The notes: generated by a model not told the origin, from the letters alone. A stretch of 64,000 nt of DNA from Provencibacterium sp. (GCA_022792175.1 JAAWAN010000028.1:124001-188000), one strand, 5' to 3'; positions 41,200-51,227 are shown, counted from the stretch's first letter. Numbers and translations: made by a program.

Positions 41200-43164
41200 A
41201 TGACTATAACCGGACCTCTGCTTCCCATCGAAAAGTTTTTTACCGCCTGCCTGAACCTCGAGCTGCCCGGCCTAGAAAGGGTCCGGGAGGCCGTTCAAAA
41301 AGAAGATTTTGAGGGCGCCAAAGCTGCGTTTGCCGCCTATGTGCGCACGAGCCTCAGGCCGGATGTCTTTTTTACCATTCCCTATGAAATACCCGAAAAC
41401 AACTATACGCGTCCAAACGAGAGCATAAGAGAAGCAGCGGAGCGCATCTGTGAAAACAAGCTGATCTCCTGCGGCACCGAATGTGATTTCGGCGATAAGG
41501 TGGACTGGTTTCATAACCCCACCTACAACCAGTATAAGGAATGGACCTGGCAGCTCAGCCGACACAACGAGTGGAAGCTGCTCGGGCATGTCTACCGGGA
41601 AACGGGGGACGAGCGCTATGCGCAGCATTTCGCCCGCCTGTTTGAAAGCTGGGTGCGCCAGGCAATTTGCCCGCCGGAGGATACGATTGGCTATGAAACC
41701 CTCTGCTGGCGCACGATCGAATGCGGTATCCGCATGGGGGCGAACTGGCCCTACACGTTGCACGCCTTCTGCCGCTCCCCCGCCTTTACCGATGAGCTGC
41801 TCGTTGACTGGTACCGTTCGGTTTATGAGCACGGCATGCGCCTGCGCCACCAGCATGTGACCGGCAACTGGCTGATTATGGAGATGAACGGGCTGGCACA
41901 GATCGGCATCCTCTACCCTGTTTTTAAAGAGAGCGCCAGCTGGCTGGAGTATGCCTTTAAAATGCTGGGAGAGGAGCTGGGCCGCCAGATTTATCCGGAT
42001 GGGTTCCAGTATGAGCTCTCCACCGGCTACCACGATGTGGTCATCAACAACTACCATCGCCTTATCCGGACAGCGCGGGCCTATGGCGTCCCGGTGCCGG
42101 AGAGCTTTTTGCCGGCGCTCGAGCGTGCGTCTGAAATCGACGTCAAGCTCATGATGCCGGATGGGCGGCTGCCTGATATTAACGACGGCGGCTGGCATGC
42201 AAGCAAAAAGCTGCTCGAGAGAAAGAGCAGCGAGCTTTTCCCCAAAAACGAAGTTTTCCGCTGGGTTGTTTCCGATAAAAAGGAGGGCAGGGCGCCCGAT
42301 TACCGCTCGGTTGCGCTGCCCTATGCGGGCTTTCTCGCCATGCGTACCGGCTGGGAGCCGGACGCCGTTTGGGGCCTCTTTGACGCCGCCCCCTTCGGCA
42401 GGGCGCACCAGCACGAGGACAAACTCAACCTTCTAGTCTTCGGCCGGGGTAAGGTGCTTCTGACCGAGGGCGGAAATTATGCCTATGATACCTCCGAAAT
42501 GCGCCGGTATGTACTCTCCACCCGCTCGCACAACACCGTCCGGGTGGATGGGTTTGACCAGAACCGCCGCGAGGGCTATTCCTGGCAGGAGGAGGAAATC
42601 CGCAAGGAGTCCGGTATGCGCTGGCGGATTGAAGAGGACTTTGACTTCGGCGAAGGGGTGTATGACGAGGGCTACGGCCCCACGCAGGATCGCGCTGTTT
42701 CCCACCGCCGCAGCGTTTACTTCTTTAAGCGCCCGCCCAAGGGGCTTTCCCCCTTCTTCGCCGTTGTCGACCGCTTTACCGGCGAGGGGGAGCACCGCTT
42801 CGAAACCCTCTGGCACCTGGGAGATGAGAAGGCCTCCCTGCAGGCCGGCAAAATCACCGCCCCGAATGTTACGCTGCTCTCCTCCCGCGCACAGGACGGC
42901 GTCGAGCTGGTACTGGGCGCCGTTTCCCCCGAATGGCAGGGCTGGGTTTCTGCTGGCAGCGGCCGTCAGGGCGCATACAGCGCCATCCCCACCGTCCGCC
43001 AGTCGGTCACTGCCCGGCGCGCGGTAACGGTTATCTTCCCCTGTGAAGAAGGCAGCTGCCCGATCGAGAGGGTAGAAGCCTCCGGTAATGAAGAGGATCA
43101 GCGCTTCACCCTGCGCCTTTTGGACGGGAGCGAGCTGGTTTTTGAAGAACCGGCCTTCCAATAA
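41200..43164 (+). CDS. Heparinase II/III family protein (polysaccharide lyase type) 1
   Basis: A 654-residue protein without signal peptide. The N-terminal half is an alpha/alpha-toroid (residues about 30-350, with HVTGNWLIMEMNGLAQIG), and the C-terminal part a beta-sheet domain with the family hallmark AHQHEDKLNLLVFGRGKVLL and SRSHNTVRVDG. Such proteins are usually beta-elimination lyases of uronate polysaccharides (heparin, alginate and others), leaving unsaturated uronates, the substrate of the kdu route at 2-4 kb. AGAAAGG precedes ATG 41200; ATG 41188 is an alternative. First gene of the operon. Confidence 0.85.
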   Translation: MTITGPLLPIEKFFTACLNLELPGLERVREAVQKEDFEGAKAAFAAYVRTSLRPDVFFTIPYEIPENNYTRPNESIREAAERICENKLISCGTECDFGDKVDWFHNPTYNQYKEWTWQLSRHNEWKLLGHVYRETGDERYAQHFARLFESWVRQAICPPEDTIGYETLCWRTIECGIRMGANWPYTLHAFCRSPAFTDELLVDWYRSVYEHGMRLRHQHVTGNWLIMEMNGLAQIGILYPVFKESASWLEYAFKMLGEELGRQIYPDGFQYELSTGYHDVVINNYHRLIRTARAYGVPVPESFLPALERASEIDVKLMMPDGRLPDINDGGWHASKKLLERKSSELFPKNEVFRWVVSDKKEGRAPDYRSVALPYAGFLAMRTGWEPDAVWGLFDAAPFGRAHQHEDKLNLLVFGRGKVLLTEGGNYAYDTSEMRRYVLSTRSHNTVRVDGFDQNRREGYSWQEEEIRKESGMRWRIEEDFDFGEGVYDEGYGPTQDRAVSHRRSVYFFKRPPKGLSPFFAVVDRFTGEGEHRFETLWHLGDEKASLQAGKITAPNVTLLSSRAQDGVELVLGAVSPEWQGWVSAGSGRQGAYSAIPTVRQSVTARRAVTVIFPCEEGSCPIERVEASGNEEDQRFTLRLLDGSELVFEEPAFQ

Positions 43165-43213
43165 ACGGTCTTGTCAACCGACCAACAATAACAGCAAAGA
43201 AGGGATTGTAGAC

Positions 43214-45016
43214 ATGGTTTCTGAAATTGCCAGACGCTACCAGGGCCCTATTCATACCTTTGCACCCTATGCCCCCGCCAGCGACCGAAAAGGCTGGGAA
43301 GGCCTGCCGGAAAAGCTGCGCAAAAACCTGATCGCGCAGGGCGAACAGGTTATCGATTATAACTATCCCATGCTGCCGGCTACCAAATATATGGAATTCT
43401 GCCGGATCGGCAACCGCTCGATGTTTGAAGATATCTATTTCACCCGCCGCCGTGTGCTCAATGCGCTGGTGCTGGCCGAGTGCTGCGAAAACAAGGGACG
43501 CTTTTTAGATACCATTATCAACGGCGTCATGGCCATCTGCGAGGAGAGCGGCTGGCAGCTGCCGGCGCACAACTATTATCCGGGTTGGGCGCACCTGTGC
43601 ATCCCGGACAATTCCGACCCGGTTTCCGACCTCTTTTCCTGCGAGACCGGCGCGCAGCTTGCCATGGTCTCCTGGCTGCTAAAGGAGCAGCTGGACAGCG
43701 TTACCCCGCTTATTGATGAACGTATCCGCCGCGAGGTGCGCGCACGCACGGTGGAACCCTTCCTTTCCGGACGGCACCACTGGGGATGGATGGGCGCTCC
43801 CGGCGCCTTTGTCAACAACTGGACGCCCTGGTGCACCCAGAACACGCTGATTGCCTGCCTGAGTGACCCGCAGCTTGACCGCGCTACCAAGCGGCAGCTG
43901 ATAGTGGAGGCGGCCCAGTGCCTCGACTATTTCCTCGACTCCTACGGGGAGGACGGCTGCTGCAACGAGGGCGCCAGCTACTACCGCGCGGCGGGACTCT
44001 GCCTGTTCAATGCCATTGAGGTGCTCAATGCCTGCACGGATAACGCCTTTGCCGGGCTCTATGAGCAAACCAAAGTAAAAAATATCGCGCCCTATATCAT
44101 GAATGTGCATGTGGACGACCGGTATTACGCCAACTTTGCCGACTGCGCACCGACAGCCGGACGCGCGGGGGCGAGAGATTTCCTCTTCGCCAAGCGCGTT
44201 GGCAATGAAGAAATGATGCGCTATGCCGCCATCGACCACCAGGCAGATGACGGGGAGAGAACCAAGCGCTCAGAAAATCTTTTCTATCGGCTGCAGGCCG
44301 CCTTCACCGAAGCGGAAATCTCTTCTTATGATACCTCCCGTCCCCCGGTGAAAAAGGATATCTACTATGAGAGCGTCGGCCTTTTGATTGCGCGGGACGG
44401 GCACCTGTTCCTGGCGGCCAAGGCCGGCGGAAACGATGACAGCCACAACCACAACGACACCGGCAGCATCACCGTTTACCGGGATGGCAGGCCGATGCTG
44501 ATTGATGTGGGCGTTGAAACCTATTCCCGGAAGACCTTCTCGCCCGAGCGCTATGATATCTGGACGATGCAGAGCCAGTATCACAACGTAATGACCTTCG
44601 GCGATGTAATGCAGCTGGCAGGCCACGAATATGCCGCGAAGGTGGAGGATGCAGTACTCGAGGAGGGCCGCGCCGCCATGCGCATGGAGCTTTCCGCCTG
44701 CTATCCGGCAGGAACGGTAGAAAGCTACCAGCGGGAGGTGGAGTTTATAAAGGGGAAATCCATCACCGTTACCGACCGGTTCTCCCCGGCCGCAGAAGGC
44801 ACCTTCCTAACGCTGATGACGCTTAATGCGCCCACCGCTGGGGACAGCTGCCTGCAGATTGAAGGGCAAGGGGAAATTACCTTTACCGGCGCCGGGCGCA
44901 TGGAGGTTGAAAAAATCACTATCACCGACCCGAAGCTTTTAGGCGAATGGGGCGATACCCTCTACCGGACCCGGATTTATCCTACCGGCTCCGAACTGAA
45001 ATTTGTTATCCAATAG
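43214..45016 (+). CDS. Heparinase II/III family protein 2
   Basis: A 600-residue protein 49 nt after the first, probably co-transcribed. It has the same layout: helical toroid (about 60-350) with the GWMGAPGAFVNNWTPWC segment, then the beta-domain containing SHNHNDTGSITVYRDGRPML, where the conserved His/Asn of the family lie. The two proteins are only distantly similar, so they probably cleave different bonds of the same polymer. No signal peptide, so degradation occurs inside the cell after import of oligosaccharides. AAAGAAGGG precedes the ATG. Confidence 0.83.
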   Translation: MVSEIARRYQGPIHTFAPYAPASDRKGWEGLPEKLRKNLIAQGEQVIDYNYPMLPATKYMEFCRIGNRSMFEDIYFTRRRVLNALVLAECCENKGRFLDTIINGVMAICEESGWQLPAHNYYPGWAHLCIPDNSDPVSDLFSCETGAQLAMVSWLLKEQLDSVTPLIDERIRREVRARTVEPFLSGRHHWGWMGAPGAFVNNWTPWCTQNTLIACLSDPQLDRATKRQLIVEAAQCLDYFLDSYGEDGCCNEGASYYRAAGLCLFNAIEVLNACTDNAFAGLYEQTKVKNIAPYIMNVHVDDRYYANFADCAPTAGRAGARDFLFAKRVGNEEMMRYAAIDHQADDGERTKRSENLFYRLQAAFTEAEISSYDTSRPPVKKDIYYESVGLLIARDGHLFLAAKAGGNDDSHNHNDTGSITVYRDGRPMLIDVGVETYSRKTFSPERYDIWTMQSQYHNVMTFGDVMQLAGHEYAAKVEDAVLEEGRAAMRMELSACYPAGTVESYQREVEFIKGKSITVTDRFSPAAEGTFLTLMTLNAPTAGDSCLQIEGQGEITFTGAGRMEVEKITITDPKLLGEWGDTLYRTRIYPTGSELKFVIQ

Positions 45017-45048
45017 GCAAAACCATATACTAAGGAGGAACCTAAGCA

Positions 45049-46785
45049 ATGAAACTGAACAAAATTTTGGCTGTGACCCTTGCAGCCACCATGGGCGCCA
45101 GCGCTTTGGCCGGCTGTGGAGGCGGCGGGGCCGCCAGCTCGTCGGCTCCTGCAAGCTCCGGCGCTCCCGCAAGCTCGGCAGCGGGCGATGCAAGTTCCGC
45201 AGCCCCCGCCGGTGATGCGGCAGGCGGCGACAACAAGTTAGTCATCGCCCTGCAGGGCAACACCTACATCACCGACTATGATGACAACACCCTCACCCAC
45301 CTGCTCGAAGAGAAGAGCGGGGCCGAGCTCGAGTTCTACATGCTCCCGAACGACGGCACCGAGACCAAGACCAAGATTTCCCTGATGGTCACCAGCAAGG
45401 ATGACCTGCCCGATATCTTCATCACCTGGGGCGCCATCAGCGCCGAGACGATGGTAGACTATGCCAACAAGGGCGTTCTTCTCAACATCAAGGATTATGT
45501 CATGGATCCCGAGAAGATGCCGAACTTCAACGCCATCCCGGATGAGGACCGCAATGAGATGATTACCTCCATCACCTGCGCGGACGGCAACATTTATGGC
45601 CTGCCGCGGTTCGAGCCGGAAGCCTGGAACTTCACCCCCTACCGCATGTATATCAACGGCGCCTGGCTCAAAGCGGTCGGCAAGGAAGTTCCTACGACGA
45701 CTGACGAGCTCAAGGACTGCCTCATCGCCTTCCGCGACGGCGACCCGAACGGCAACGGCGTGAAGGATGAAATCGGTATCTATGGCTACGCCGCAGGCGG
45801 CTACGGCAACAACACCATGTGGGCGCTGATTAACTCCTTCACCTTCTTCAACGGCTTTGGCCAGAACACCGGCCTCGCGCTCTCTGAGGACGGCAACACC
45901 GTTTACGCCCCCTACACCACCGATGACTTTAAAGAAGGCCTCCTCTACCTCAACGACCTGTTTAAGGAAGGACTCATCGACCCCGCCACCTTTACGAACG
46001 ACGATACCCAGTGGAAAGCCATGCTCAACAACACCCCGAATGTGGTCGGCTTCACCTCCGCGGGCAGCAACAGCCAGGCCTGGCCGGACAACGACAACAA
46101 CGCGAACTTCCAAGAGATGGACCTCATCGCCCCGCTCAAAGGGCCGAAGGGCGTTGCCTACAGCCCCTACAACGCCTACTCCCCCACGCAGGACTTCTCC
46201 ATCACCACCAACTGCAAGAATGTTGATTTGGCTATCAAATTCGGCGATATCTTCTATGAGTACGACGTGAGCGAGTCGATGCGCTTCGGCGAGAAGGGCG
46301 TTGACTGGACGGATGATCCCTCTCAGTTTGGCGACATCATCAATGGCTCCGTTTACCTCGGCCAGTATGACAGCATTACCCTTTTGCAGCTCAACGAAAT
46401 CTGGGCGGTTAACACCAACAAGCACTGGCACAACGTTGGCCCGCGCTATGCCTCCTTCGACATGGGCAACACCGTCGGCAACGCTGCCAACCCCTGGAGC
46501 CCGGACAAGAAGAGCGGCATGGTCGGCCCGCTCAATGCGAAGTATAACTTCGATGCGCATCCCGAAAAGATTCTTCCGGCCCTCAAGTACACGGCGGAGG
46601 AAACCACCGAGATCGCAGAAACTATCACCAACGTTACCGATTATGTCAAGCAGAGCGTTGCCGAGTTTGTAACCGGCGCACGCAGCGTCGAGAAGGAATG
46701 GGACAGCTACCTGAAGGAAATGGACAACATGGGCCTCCAGACTCTGATTCAGACCTCTCAAACCGCCTATGACCGTCTCAAATAA
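45049..46785 (+). CDS. Extracellular sugar-binding lipoprotein of an Lpl-type ABC importer
   Basis: A 578-residue lipoprotein: signal peptide, lipobox ALAGC (near residue 22), then a long Ala/Ser/Gly linker rich in SSAPASSGAPASS. The mature part is a large type-2 substrate-binding protein of the LplA-type, with ITWGAISAETMVDYAN and KEGLIDPATFTNDD. It recruits oligosaccharides for the permeases downstream. Strong ribosome-binding site AAGGAGG. Followed by an attenuator-like palindrome, which is expected to give more binding protein than permease. Confidence 0.88.
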   Translation: MKLNKILAVTLAATMGASALAGCGGGGAASSSAPASSGAPASSAAGDASSAAPAGDAAGGDNKLVIALQGNTYITDYDDNTLTHLLEEKSGAELEFYMLPNDGTETKTKISLMVTSKDDLPDIFITWGAISAETMVDYANKGVLLNIKDYVMDPEKMPNFNAIPDEDRNEMITSITCADGNIYGLPRFEPEAWNFTPYRMYINGAWLKAVGKEVPTTTDELKDCLIAFRDGDPNGNGVKDEIGIYGYAAGGYGNNTMWALINSFTFFNGFGQNTGLALSEDGNTVYAPYTTDDFKEGLLYLNDLFKEGLIDPATFTNDDTQWKAMLNNTPNVVGFTSAGSNSQAWPDNDNNANFQEMDLIAPLKGPKGVAYSPYNAYSPTQDFSITTNCKNVDLAIKFGDIFYEYDVSESMRFGEKGVDWTDDPSQFGDIINGSVYLGQYDSITLLQLNEIWAVNTNKHWHNVGPRYASFDMGNTVGNAANPWSPDKKSGMVGPLNAKYNFDAHPEKILPALKYTAEETTEIAETITNVTDYVKQSVAEFVTGARSVEKEWDSYLKEMDNMGLQTLIQTSQTAYDRLK

Positions 46786-46820
46786 GCGGCTCACACAGGA
46801 GCACATTGTGTAACGTCTGT

Positions 46821-46848
46821 AATGGGCCGGGAAATTTCCCGGCCCATT
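46821..46848 (+). terminator. Attenuator palindrome between binding protein and permease
   Basis: A perfect 28-bp palindrome followed by TCTTATC rather than a full T-tract: the typical place for partial termination or a stabilising stem that sets the ratio of binding protein to permease. Confidence 0.65.
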
Positions 46849-46882
46849 TCTTATCCTCTCAGAAAGGCCAGGTGAAAATTTT

Positions 46883-47845
46883 ATGACTAAAGCTGGAACG
46901 GGCGCGCCTCCGGGGAGTGGTGCAGCGCACAGAAGCCTGCTTTGGAAGCAGATTCGCGAGCGGTGGCAGATTTATCTGCTCCTGCTTATCCCGGTTGCTT
47001 ACATCGTTATTTTTGCCTATATCCCGATGGGCGGTCTGCTCATCGCCTTTAAGAAATACGATTTCTCCCTGGGCATCTTCGGCAGCCCCTGGGTAGGGCT
47101 CGATAACTTCAAAAAGTTCTTCCAGTCCTACAAGTTTATCCTCGTTCTGAAAAACACGCTGACCATTTCGCTCTATGGCCTCATCATCAGCTTTCCGCTG
47201 CCCATCATCTTCGCGCTGATGCTCAACGCCATGCCGCTGCCCCGCTACAAAAAGGCCATTCAGACAGTTACCTATATCCCGCACTTTATCTCCACCGTCG
47301 TCATGGTCGGCCTCATTTTCCAGCTGCTCAGCAACCGCACCGGCCTCTATGGCAACCTGTATACCCTTTTGACCGGCCAGATAGGCCCTGACATCCTGGC
47401 AGAAGGCACCAACTTTAAGCACATCTATGTCTGGTCGGGCGTCTGGCAGGGCACCGGCTACAGCGCGATTATCTACATAGCGGCGCTGGCCGGCGTTGAC
47501 CCCTCCCTGCACGAGGCCGCGCTGATTGACGGCGCTTCCCGTTTCCAGCGGGTACTCTATGTGGATGTGCCCTGCATCCTGCCGACCGCCAGCATCATGC
47601 TGATCCTCGCTGTCGGAAACATTATGAGCGTTGGGTTCGAGAAGGTTTTGCTCATGCAGAACAGCCTCAACATGAACTACAGCGAAATCATCTCCACCTA
47701 TGTGTATAAGATAGGTCTTGCCAGTGCCATCAACGACTTCAGCTACTCCACCGCTATCAGCATGTTTAACTCGATTATCAACTTTATCATGCTGCTTATC
47801 GCCAACTGGGGAAGCAAGAAGCTCAGCGGCAGCGGACTCTTTTAG
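46883..47845 (+). CDS. Lpl-type carbohydrate ABC transporter permease 1
   Basis: A 320-residue permease with about six helices (LLLLIPVAYIVIFAYIPMGG at the start) and the EAA loop HEAALIDGASRFQRVLYVDVP coupling to an ATPase. It pairs with the next permease and with the binding lipoprotein. No ATPase gene is in the operon; a shared MsmK-type ATPase elsewhere would be needed. AGAAAGGCC before the ATG. Confidence 0.88.
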   Translation: MTKAGTGAPPGSGAAHRSLLWKQIRERWQIYLLLLIPVAYIVIFAYIPMGGLLIAFKKYDFSLGIFGSPWVGLDNFKKFFQSYKFILVLKNTLTISLYGLIISFPLPIIFALMLNAMPLPRYKKAIQTVTYIPHFISTVVMVGLIFQLLSNRTGLYGNLYTLLTGQIGPDILAEGTNFKHIYVWSGVWQGTGYSAIIYIAALAGVDPSLHEAALIDGASRFQRVLYVDVPCILPTASIMLILAVGNIMSVGFEKVLLMQNSLNMNYSEIISTYVYKIGLASAINDFSYSTAISMFNSIINFIMLLIANWGSKKLSGSGLF

Positions 47846-47860
47846 AAAGGAGGAAAAACG

Positions 47861-48766
47861 ATGGCGACCGCTTTTCAGAAGTTCAAAAACGATACGCTCA
47901 GCGACAAGATTTTCTATGTCGTTCTGACCATTATCCTGACGATTTTCTTTATTCTGGTGCTCTATCCCTGCATCTTCGTTCTGGCTGCATCCTTTTCCTC
48001 CGGCCCCGCTGTGCAGGCAGGCAGAGTTTACCTCTGGCCGGTTGATTTCAGCCTCGAGGGATATAAAACCGTTTTTAACACCTCGACTGTGTGGACCGGT
48101 TTTCGCAACTCCCTGTTCTATACGGTAGCAGGAACCTGCATCAACATTTTTGTAACGATGATTGCCGCCTACGGCCTCTCGCGGCCGGACGTACCGGGAA
48201 GGAACGGCCTCATGCTCTTCTTTACCTTTACGATGTTCTTTTCCGGCGGCATGATCCCATCCTACATGCTGGTTCAGAAGCTGGGAATGCTCAACACCCC
48301 CTGGGCGCTGCTCATCCCGGGCGCGATGGGCGTTTACAACATGATTGTAGCCCGTACCTTTATCCAGTCGAACATCCCCATAGAACTGCTCGAGGCCGCG
48401 AAGATTGACGGGTGCGACGATATCACCTATTTCGTGCGCATCGTTATCCCGCTTTCCAAGGCCATCCTCGCCGTTTTAACGCTGTTCTATGGCGTCGGCC
48501 ACTGGAACGCCTACTTTAACGCGATGATCTATCTGCACGACAAGGAGCTCTACCCGCTGACGCTGTTTTTGCGCGAAATCCTGATGGCGGACCAGATAGA
48601 TCCCTCCACCGTTGCAGATCCCGAGCTGCAGGCCCAGCTGGCGCAGGCAGCCGGCGTTATCAAATATGCGTTGATTGTTGTCAGCATGATTCCGGTTCTG
48701 CTCATCTATCCCTTCGTTCAGAAATACTTTGTCAAGGGCGTTATGATTGGCTCTATCAAAGGCTGA
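47861..48766 (+). CDS. Lpl-type carbohydrate ABC transporter permease 2
   Basis: A 301-residue permease of the LplC/YtcP group with five to six helices and the coupling loop IELLEAAKIDGCDDITYFVRIVIPL. It starts 15 nt after permease 1 behind AGAAAGGAGG. The long terminator at 48798 ends the operon. Confidence 0.88.
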   Translation: MATAFQKFKNDTLSDKIFYVVLTIILTIFFILVLYPCIFVLAASFSSGPAVQAGRVYLWPVDFSLEGYKTVFNTSTVWTGFRNSLFYTVAGTCINIFVTMIAAYGLSRPDVPGRNGLMLFFTFTMFFSGGMIPSYMLVQKLGMLNTPWALLIPGAMGVYNMIVARTFIQSNIPIELLEAAKIDGCDDITYFVRIVIPLSKAILAVLTLFYGVGHWNAYFNAMIYLHDKELYPLTLFLREILMADQIDPSTVADPELQAQLAQAAGVIKYALIVVSMIPVLLIYPFVQKYFVKGVMIGSIKG

Positions 48767-48797
48767 AGAGGATATTTTCCGGCAGCAAGGAAAAGCA

Positions 48798-48844
48798 AAA
48801 CAACCGCCCGAAAAAAGCCAGAGGCTTTTTTCGGGCGGTTGTTT
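48798..48844. terminator. Bidirectional terminator at the end of the importer operon
   Basis: A 22-bp perfect inverted repeat with a 3-nt loop, between the permease and the convergent Gfo/Idh/MocA gene. Confidence 0.92.
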
Positions 48845-48950
48845 CTTTCTGTTCCCTGTGGCTGCTACCGTTTTGGAGGGCAGGCCAAACCGGAGGCAGG
48901 CAGCCGTTCAGGCCGCTTTCATCCTTCGAAAGGGCGGCAGCCGGCCCCGT

Positions 48951-50210
48951 TTACCGGAAGGCTTCGGAATATACCTTATCCAGCGAGAAGATGTCTCCCG
49001 GGCGCTGCTCGCGGCCAATCCAGCGTCCGTCAGTAAAATCCGGAACCGGAACCGGCATCGAACCCATGGCGACCGACTGCTCGCTGAGGCAGGTGACTGC
49101 CATCCAGCTGGCCGTATCGTAAACATCAATCGGGAAGGCTCTGCCGTTCTGGATGGATTCGATAAAGGCGCGCAGCACCAGATAGTCCATTCCGCCATGG
49201 CCGCCGCGCAGGCCGAATGCCTCATATTCCCGCCAAAGCGGATGCATGTATTCCTCCATATAGGGGGCATCCGATTCAAAGCGATGCTCGCCTTCGCCCT
49301 CCTGTTTGGTGCGCCCCTCCAGGTAGATGCCGCGGTTATCCTCCTCCCAAACGCCCTTGAGGCCCTGCACATAGCCGCCCCGGGAATAGGGGCGCGGCAG
49401 CGTGCAGTCGTGGGTGAGCACAATCGTCTCCCCGTTTGCGCATTTAATCATCGTAGTGACCACATCGCCCTCGTTAAAGGCTGTTTTGCAAAGCGGCGAA
49501 TCCGGCCGGTGCTCCTTCATCCAGGCCCCGGCTCCCACCGCCTTGGAGGCCATGGAAACCAGCGACAGCATCCGGTTGCCATGGTTGAGGTTTATATATT
49601 TGGCAATCGGCCCCAGCTCATGGGTGGGATACAGCTCGCCGTTGCGGTGGATAAAATTCTCCTGCCGGTAGTGGCGGTCCAGGTCGCCGTTTCCGATCTC
49701 CTCGCGCAGGTCATGCATATAGCCGCCGCGGCAGTGGATGATTTCGCCGAAAACGCCCTGGCGAATCATATTAAGCAGTGTCATCTCCTCTTTGCCATAG
49801 CAGCAGTTTTCCAGCAGCATGACCGGGATGCCGGTCTTCTCGCTCGTGCGCACCAGCTGCCAGCACTCTTCTATCGAAGAAGCGCCGCCCACCTCCATCG
49901 CCGGGATCTTTCCCTGCTTCATGGCATCCACCGCAATGAGGATATGGGTCGTCCAGCTGGTCATAATGACGACCGCCTCTATATCCTCCCGCGCATTGAC
50001 CTCCCGATAATCAGCGGTTCCTGCCGGACAGCTGCCGCGCTCGCGCTGCACATGCTCCTGCGCCTGCCGGATGCGGTCCTCATACCGGTCGCAGACGGCG
50101 ACAATCTCCACATCCGGCATGGTGAGCAGCAGATCCATCTGCGAAAGCCCGCGCCCACCCAGGCCGATGATGCCTAAGCGCACGCTGCGCCCCGTTTTTC
50201 CAAGCTTCAT
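48951..50210 (-). CDS. Gfo/Idh/MocA family oxidoreductase
   Basis: A 419-residue NAD(P)-dependent sugar oxidoreductase. The Rossmann start LGIIGLGGRGLSQMDLL and the EVGGASSIEECWQL region are typical, with a C-terminal alpha/beta domain that binds substrate. Members act on inositols, sugar alcohols or glycosides; this group of about 420 residues is common in carbohydrate loci. GGAGG before the ATG. Last gene of a three-gene minus-strand operon. Confidence 0.88.
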   Translation of the reverse strand: MKLGKTGRSVRLGIIGLGGRGLSQMDLLLTMPDVEIVAVCDRYEDRIRQAQEHVQRERGSCPAGTADYREVNAREDIEAVVIMTSWTTHILIAVDAMKQGKIPAMEVGGASSIEECWQLVRTSEKTGIPVMLLENCCYGKEEMTLLNMIRQGVFGEIIHCRGGYMHDLREEIGNGDLDRHYRQENFIHRNGELYPTHELGPIAKYINLNHGNRMLSLVSMASKAVGAGAWMKEHRPDSPLCKTAFNEGDVVTTMIKCANGETIVLTHDCTLPRPYSRGGYVQGLKGVWEEDNRGIYLEGRTKQEGEGEHRFESDAPYMEEYMHPLWREYEAFGLRGGHGGMDYLVLRAFIESIQNGRAFPIDVYDTASWMAVTCLSEQSVAMGSMPVPVPDFTDGRWIGREQRPGDIFSLDKVYSEAFR

Positions 50211-50274
50211 AAAAAATACCTCCCTTTTTATCCGATACCCTTCCCCGCCTTTTTGAAGGACGAAGCACAGTTTT

Positions 50275-51156
50275 TCAAAGCTCTATCAGTATAATGCTGA
50301 GTACGGCCAAGGCCATTCCCAGAATCTGCATTTTTTGCGGCTTCTCGTGAAACAGAATAACTGAATAACAGATGGACAACACCAGAACGCCGCCGTTATC
50401 CACTGTATAAAGAACGCTGGAGTTCATCATCGGCAACACATAAAGCAGAAGATTGGCGGCCACCGTCGCCGAAATGCAGCAGAAAAGCAGAAAGAGCGCC
50501 GCCCGCCTTCCCATCCGAAAGCCGCCGGCCAGCTGGCGGCCGCGCTTTTGAAGGGCTTCTCCCAATGCCGCCGCCAGCGCCGAGGCAAAAAAGAGGATGG
50601 TGAGCATCTCCGCCCGCTCGGCCCCCCGCATCATACGGGTCTGCAGATTCATCACCGTGCCATACAGGCCGTTGGATAAAAACAGCAGGGCACACCAGAG
50701 ATAATAGGCGCCGGAGCTCTCCTTTAAGGATATCCCCTTCAGGTTCATCACCACCAGTGAGATGAGCATGAGCACCACCGCAAAAACCTGCAGCGGACGC
50801 AGATACTCCTCCAGAAAGAGCAGCCCCGCCGCCAGCGGCACCAGAATGCCGCCAAACATGCTGGCTATCATCAGAAAGGAATAGGAGCCCCGGTCGCCCG
50901 CCTCCAGCATCGAGATATTATACAGCAGCAGGGCGCCCGCATTGACCAGCCCCAAAAGCCAGGTCTGCCAGGAGGGAGAAAAGGAAAAGCCGTTCGCCAT
51001 GAGCGAGGCCGCCGCAATAAACATTCCATAGCAGATGGAAAAGACCGGCCTCGACTGCGCCGCGTCCGCTCCGGCATAGTGTATCGAATACAGCCGCAGA
51101 AACAGCGACTGGAAGGAGAAAAAGACCACCATCAGCATGACCAGCAGTATCAGCAT
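50275..51156 (-). CDS. EamA/DMT-type membrane transporter
   Basis: A 293-residue protein with about ten helices arranged as two five-helix halves, as in the drug/metabolite transporter superfamily (EamA). The substrate is unknown. GGAAGGA before the ATG. It lies between the serine hydrolase (71 nt upstream) and the oxidoreductase (64 nt downstream). Confidence 0.8.
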   Translation of the reverse strand: MLILLVMLMVVFFSFQSLFLRLYSIHYAGADAAQSRPVFSICYGMFIAAASLMANGFSFSPSWQTWLLGLVNAGALLLYNISMLEAGDRGSYSFLMIASMFGGILVPLAAGLLFLEEYLRPLQVFAVVLMLISLVVMNLKGISLKESSGAYYLWCALLFLSNGLYGTVMNLQTRMMRGAERAEMLTILFFASALAAALGEALQKRGRQLAGGFRMGRRAALFLLFCCISATVAANLLLYVLPMMNSSVLYTVDNGGVLVLSICYSVILFHEKPQKMQILGMALAVLSIILIEL

Positions 51157-51227
51157 AAAATCCTTCCTTTTTAAAAGCTCCTCCTGCAGGCCGCGCCGCA
51201 GAGGACCATCCCCCTTTGCCGGCCCGG

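Noticed and set aside
45238..46806. A 522-codon antisense frame over the binding-protein gene
   Set aside because: Mirror frame of a well-supported lipoprotein gene; composition (Val/Gly/Glu/Arg) is that of an antisense shadow.
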